Shown here: one piece after another, positions 12,004 to 14,028 of the stretch | Layout of the letters: every line of letters starts with the position of its first letter | How positions within the stretch are numbered: position 1 is the stretch's first letter | Source of the DNA: Candidatus Omnitrophota bacterium | GTDB taxonomy: Bacteria > Omnitrophota > Gorgyraeia > 2-01-FULL-45-10 | DNA length: 14,028 nt | Reading direction: 5' to 3' | NCBI GenBank assembly: GCA_026387115.1 | Contig: JAPLMI010000003.1 | Location: 1-14,028 of the forward strand | Notes under the pieces: generated by a model | The model's database searches: none | Told to the model about the DNA's origin: nothing | Seen by the model: the letters and a program-made list of their open reading frames with translations, nothing else | Translations under genes and position numbers: made by a program

Positions 12004-13404
12004 ATGGTTGCGAAGATTTATTCGGCGTCTGTTATCGGGATCGACGCACGCGAAGTCACCGTGGAGATGGATATCGCCGGCGGCCTTCCCGGAATCAATA
12101 TAATAGGGCTGCCTGATCCCGCGATAAGGGAATCCCGCGAACGGATCAAGGCCGCGATAAAAAATTCCGATTTCCCCTTCCCCACAAGAAAGATCACTGT
12201 AAACCTCGCCCCTGCCGATATTAAAAAGGAGGGCGCTTCATTTGATCTGCCGATAGCCCTATCGGTTCTTTTATCTGAGGGTGTTTTGGAGACGGAGGAC
12301 TTGCGTGATTATATGTTCTGCGGCGAATTATCTCTCGATGGACGATTGAAGCCTGTCAGAGGCGCTCTTCCGATAGCGATGGCATTGAAGAATATGGGCA
12401 AGTCGCGATTCGTCCTTCCGAAAGAAAACGCAAAAGAGGCCTCGATAGTGAACGGCATCGAGGTCTATGCCTTGGAGACTTTAAGGGATGTTGTCAATTT
12501 TATAAACAAAAAAATTAATTTAAAGCCGCAGGAATCCAACATCGAGTCTGTATTAAAAAGGAATTCGAAATACAGGGTCGATTTCAACGACGTGAAGGGC
12601 CAGGAACATGTGAAACGCGGCCTTGAGATCGCCGCCAGCGGGCTTCACAACGTCCTTCTTATAGGCCCGCCAGGATCGGGAAAGAGCATGCTCGCCAAGC
12701 GGCTTCCGACGATACTTTCAGAGATGACGCTCGAGGAAAGCCTTGAGACCTCGAAGATCCATAGCGTCGCCGGACTTCTGCCGCCGAATAAAGGCCTGAC
12801 CGGAACACGGCCCTTTCGCTCGCCGCATCACACGATTTCGGACGCGGCGCTCGTCGGCGGCGGGACGAACCCGATCCCCGGCGAGATAAGCCTCGCGCAT
12901 AACGGCGTATTATTCCTGGATGAGCTTCCGGAATTTAAGCGCAACGTCCTGGAGGTCCTGCGCCTGCCGCTCGAAGAAGGCTCTGTAACAATAGCGCGGG
13001 TAGCAAACCGCCTCACCTATCCGTCAAAATTCATGCTCGTCGCGGCGATGAATCCCTGCCCGTGCGGTTATTTCACCGATCCGAAACATGAATGCCATTG
13101 TTCGCCGTTTCAGATACAGCACTATCTTTCCAAGATATCCGGCCCGCTGTTGGACCGAATCGACATTCATCTTGAGGTGCCGAGATTAAAACTGGAACAC
13201 CTGACGGATAGACGGCGCGGAGAGCCATCGGAAGAGATCAGAAAACGGGTAGATAAGGCCCGGATTGTCCAGAAAGAGCGCTTCAAGAACGAAGGAGCGC
13301 ACTTCCGCACGATCGCCGACCTGGACGCCAAAGAGATCATTGAAGCGCATCATATTTCGGAGGCTATTTCTTACAGGAGCCTTGACAGGAATTTGTGGGG
13401 TTAA
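12004..13404 (+). CDS. comM: ComM/YifB-family AAA+ ATPase (Mg-chelatase-like), short in the C-terminal domain
   Basis: ComM is a hexameric AAA+ helicase that promotes branch migration during natural transformation. The 466-aa protein has an N-terminal Lon-protease-like ChlI domain at about 1-170 (GLPGINIIGLPDPAIRESRE). The AAA+ core follows with Walker A GPPGSGKS (221-228), Walker B GVLFLDELPE (301-310), the cysteine-rich sensor region NPCPCGYFTDPKHECHC (350-366), and SGPLLDRIDI with R385. The family is normally about 505-510 aa. Here KERFKNEG (to residue 431) joins almost directly to RTIADLD, skipping about 40 residues that usually hold the N-x-M and LSARA motifs of the Mg_chelatase_C domain. 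The frame remains open to a normal end (EAISYRSLDR). A strong AAAGGAGG precedes the ATG. Whether the protein is still active is uncertain. Confidence 0.9.
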   Translation: MVAKIYSASVIGIDAREVTVEMDIAGGLPGINIIGLPDPAIRESRERIKAAIKNSDFPFPTRKITVNLAPADIKKEGASFDLPIALSVLLSEGVLETEDLRDYMFCGELSLDGRLKPVRGALPIAMALKNMGKSRFVLPKENAKEASIVNGIEVYALETLRDVVNFINKKINLKPQESNIESVLKRNSKYRVDFNDVKGQEHVKRGLEIAASGLHNVLLIGPPGSGKSMLAKRLPTILSEMTLEESLETSKIHSVAGLLPPNKGLTGTRPFRSPHHTISDAALVGGGTNPIPGEISLAHNGVLFLDELPEFKRNVLEVLRLPLEEGSVTIARVANRLTYPSKFMLVAAMNPCPCGYFTDPKHECHCSPFQIQHYLSKISGPLLDRIDIHLEVPRLKLEHLTDRRRGEPSEEIRKRVDKARIVQKERFKNEGAHFRTIADLDAKEIIEAHHISEAISYRSLDRNLWG

Positions 13405-13418
13405 TCTGTGAGGCGATT

Positions 13419-14028
13419 TTATTTCTTGTCGCGTGCGAAGAAAGAAAAGACAAACATCAACAAGCATACGGCTATAGCGAATAAAAAAGCGCTGCGGAAA
13501 CCGGCGCACATCAATTCCGGCGACTGCCTTACCTGAGCCAAGTCCATATTCTTCGCCGCCATGATAGAATGGATTTTTCCCATTATAATCATCGGGAAGA
13601 GCGCTATGCCTAAGACGCTGCCGGTATTGAGGGACATCTTATAGACACCTGACGCGACGCCCTGTTTATCCGCAGGGGCCTGCAGCATGACAAGCTTATT
13701 GTTCGGCGCCATGAAGATGCCCGCCGCGCAGCCGAGGGCAAAAAACGAGATCACTATAAAGATAAAATTCGTATTGGCGTCAAAAATAAACAGCGCCGCG
13801 AAGACGAGCGAGAATATTGCCGCGCCGATAGAACATAATACGCGCGAGCCTATCTGGTCCGATATCCTGCCGCTGAACGGCGCAAGCGCCATCATCACAA
13901 GGGACGGGATCATGAGCATCACTCCGGCGGTCGATACGGAAGAACCGCGGATGAACTCTATATAAAACGGAGCGAGAAAACTGAAGCCCATGAGAACAAA
14001 AGTGACGAGAAATGAGGAGGTAACGGCC
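13419..14028 (-). CDS. MFS transporter, DHA2/EmrB-like, C-terminal part (cut by window edge)
   Basis: This is the last ~202 residues of a major facilitator superfamily transporter; the reading frame stays open through 14028, so the internal methionine at 13991 is not the start. About six membrane segments are visible, for example FVLMGFSFLAPFYIEFI and SLVMMALAPF, followed by the cytoplasmic loop GRISDQIGSR, a variant of the MFS motif A repeat. Later segments include FFALGCAAGIFMAPNN. Gene-end conservation (GVASGVYKMSLNTGSVLG) resembles drug:H+ antiporter-2 (EmrB/QacA) proteins, so proton-driven efflux of a toxic compound is likely but the substrate is unknown. It converges on comM with 14 nt between stops and no clear terminator. 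Confidence 0.82.
   Translation of the reverse strand, partial: AVTSSFLVTFVLMGFSFLAPFYIEFIRGSSVSTAGVMLMIPSLVMMALAPFSGRISDQIGSRVLCSIGAAIFSLVFAALFIFDANTNFIFIVISFFALGCAAGIFMAPNNKLVMLQAPADKQGVASGVYKMSLNTGSVLGIALFPMIIMGKIHSIMAAKNMDLAQVRQSPELMCAGFRSAFLFAIAVCLLMFVFSFFARDKK

Noticed and set aside
13989..13991. Methionine at 13989-13991 as the start of the MFS protein
   Set aside because: The frame continues open to the window edge with hydrophobic membrane-type residues, and the visible protein is only the C-terminal part of the family.

Overview
The window is a stretch of bacterial chromosome packed with core and regulatory genes. I see no transposase, phage, CRISPR, tRNA or rRNA. The gene mix suggests a diderm, uncultivated-lineage bacterium: LolC/LolD lipoprotein export (so an outer membrane), McsA/McsB, SpoVG, an ECF sigma factor with a zinc anti-sigma factor, and a large c-di-GMP hybrid protein. 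Candidatus Omnitrophota or a PVC-related relative is my best guess, but no marker gene here proves it.

Left block (minus strand, 1-1582). A consensus sigma70 promoter lies only a few bases before ilvE. ilvE (branched-chain aminotransferase) is followed after 1 nt by mcsA (zinc/UVR activator), and mcsA overlaps mcsB (protein arginine kinase, cut by the window edge) by ATGA. This links amino-acid metabolism with arginine-phosphorylation protein quality control.

Second block (minus strand, 1609-9726). Another consensus sigma70 promoter (9698-9726) starts a tight five-gene unit: a 1021-aa PAS-GAF-GAF-PAS-GGDEF-HD-GYP protein, lysS, lolC, lolD, and a membrane-anchored SGNH-hydrolase/TPR protein. 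Gaps are 0, 1, 8 and 7 nt. The unit ends in a long hairpin built from two copies of a GGGACAGTCCC palindrome followed by a T-run. Two of these genes (lysS, lolD) carry perfect or near-perfect 7-bp tandem repeats inside the reading frame.

Third block (plus strand, 9769-10973). An ECF sigma factor, with hardly any 5' leader, is followed by a zinc-finger membrane anti-sigma factor. The two are separated by a spacer holding a GC-rich hairpin.

Fourth block (10975-13404). Between the anti-sigma gene and spoVG, the minus strand has a sigma70-like promoter, about 180 nt of sequence whose ends pair in a ~25-bp stem, and an intrinsic terminator: a structured small RNA resembling 6S RNA. On the plus strand spoVG, yraN and comM form an operon. 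The comM product lacks about 40 residues of its C-terminal domain.

The most informative signal is a 30-bp sequence (27/30 identical) present twice, at 10411-10440 and 11275-11304. Both copies read TGCAAT-N17-CGTC, the architecture of ECF promoters of the B. subtilis sigma-M/X/W type. One copy precedes the anti-sigma gene and the other precedes spoVG-yraN-comM. I infer that the encoded ECF sigma factor drives both its own inhibitor (negative feedback) and the neighbouring spoVG operon. At the right edge a partial MFS efflux-type transporter converges on comM.
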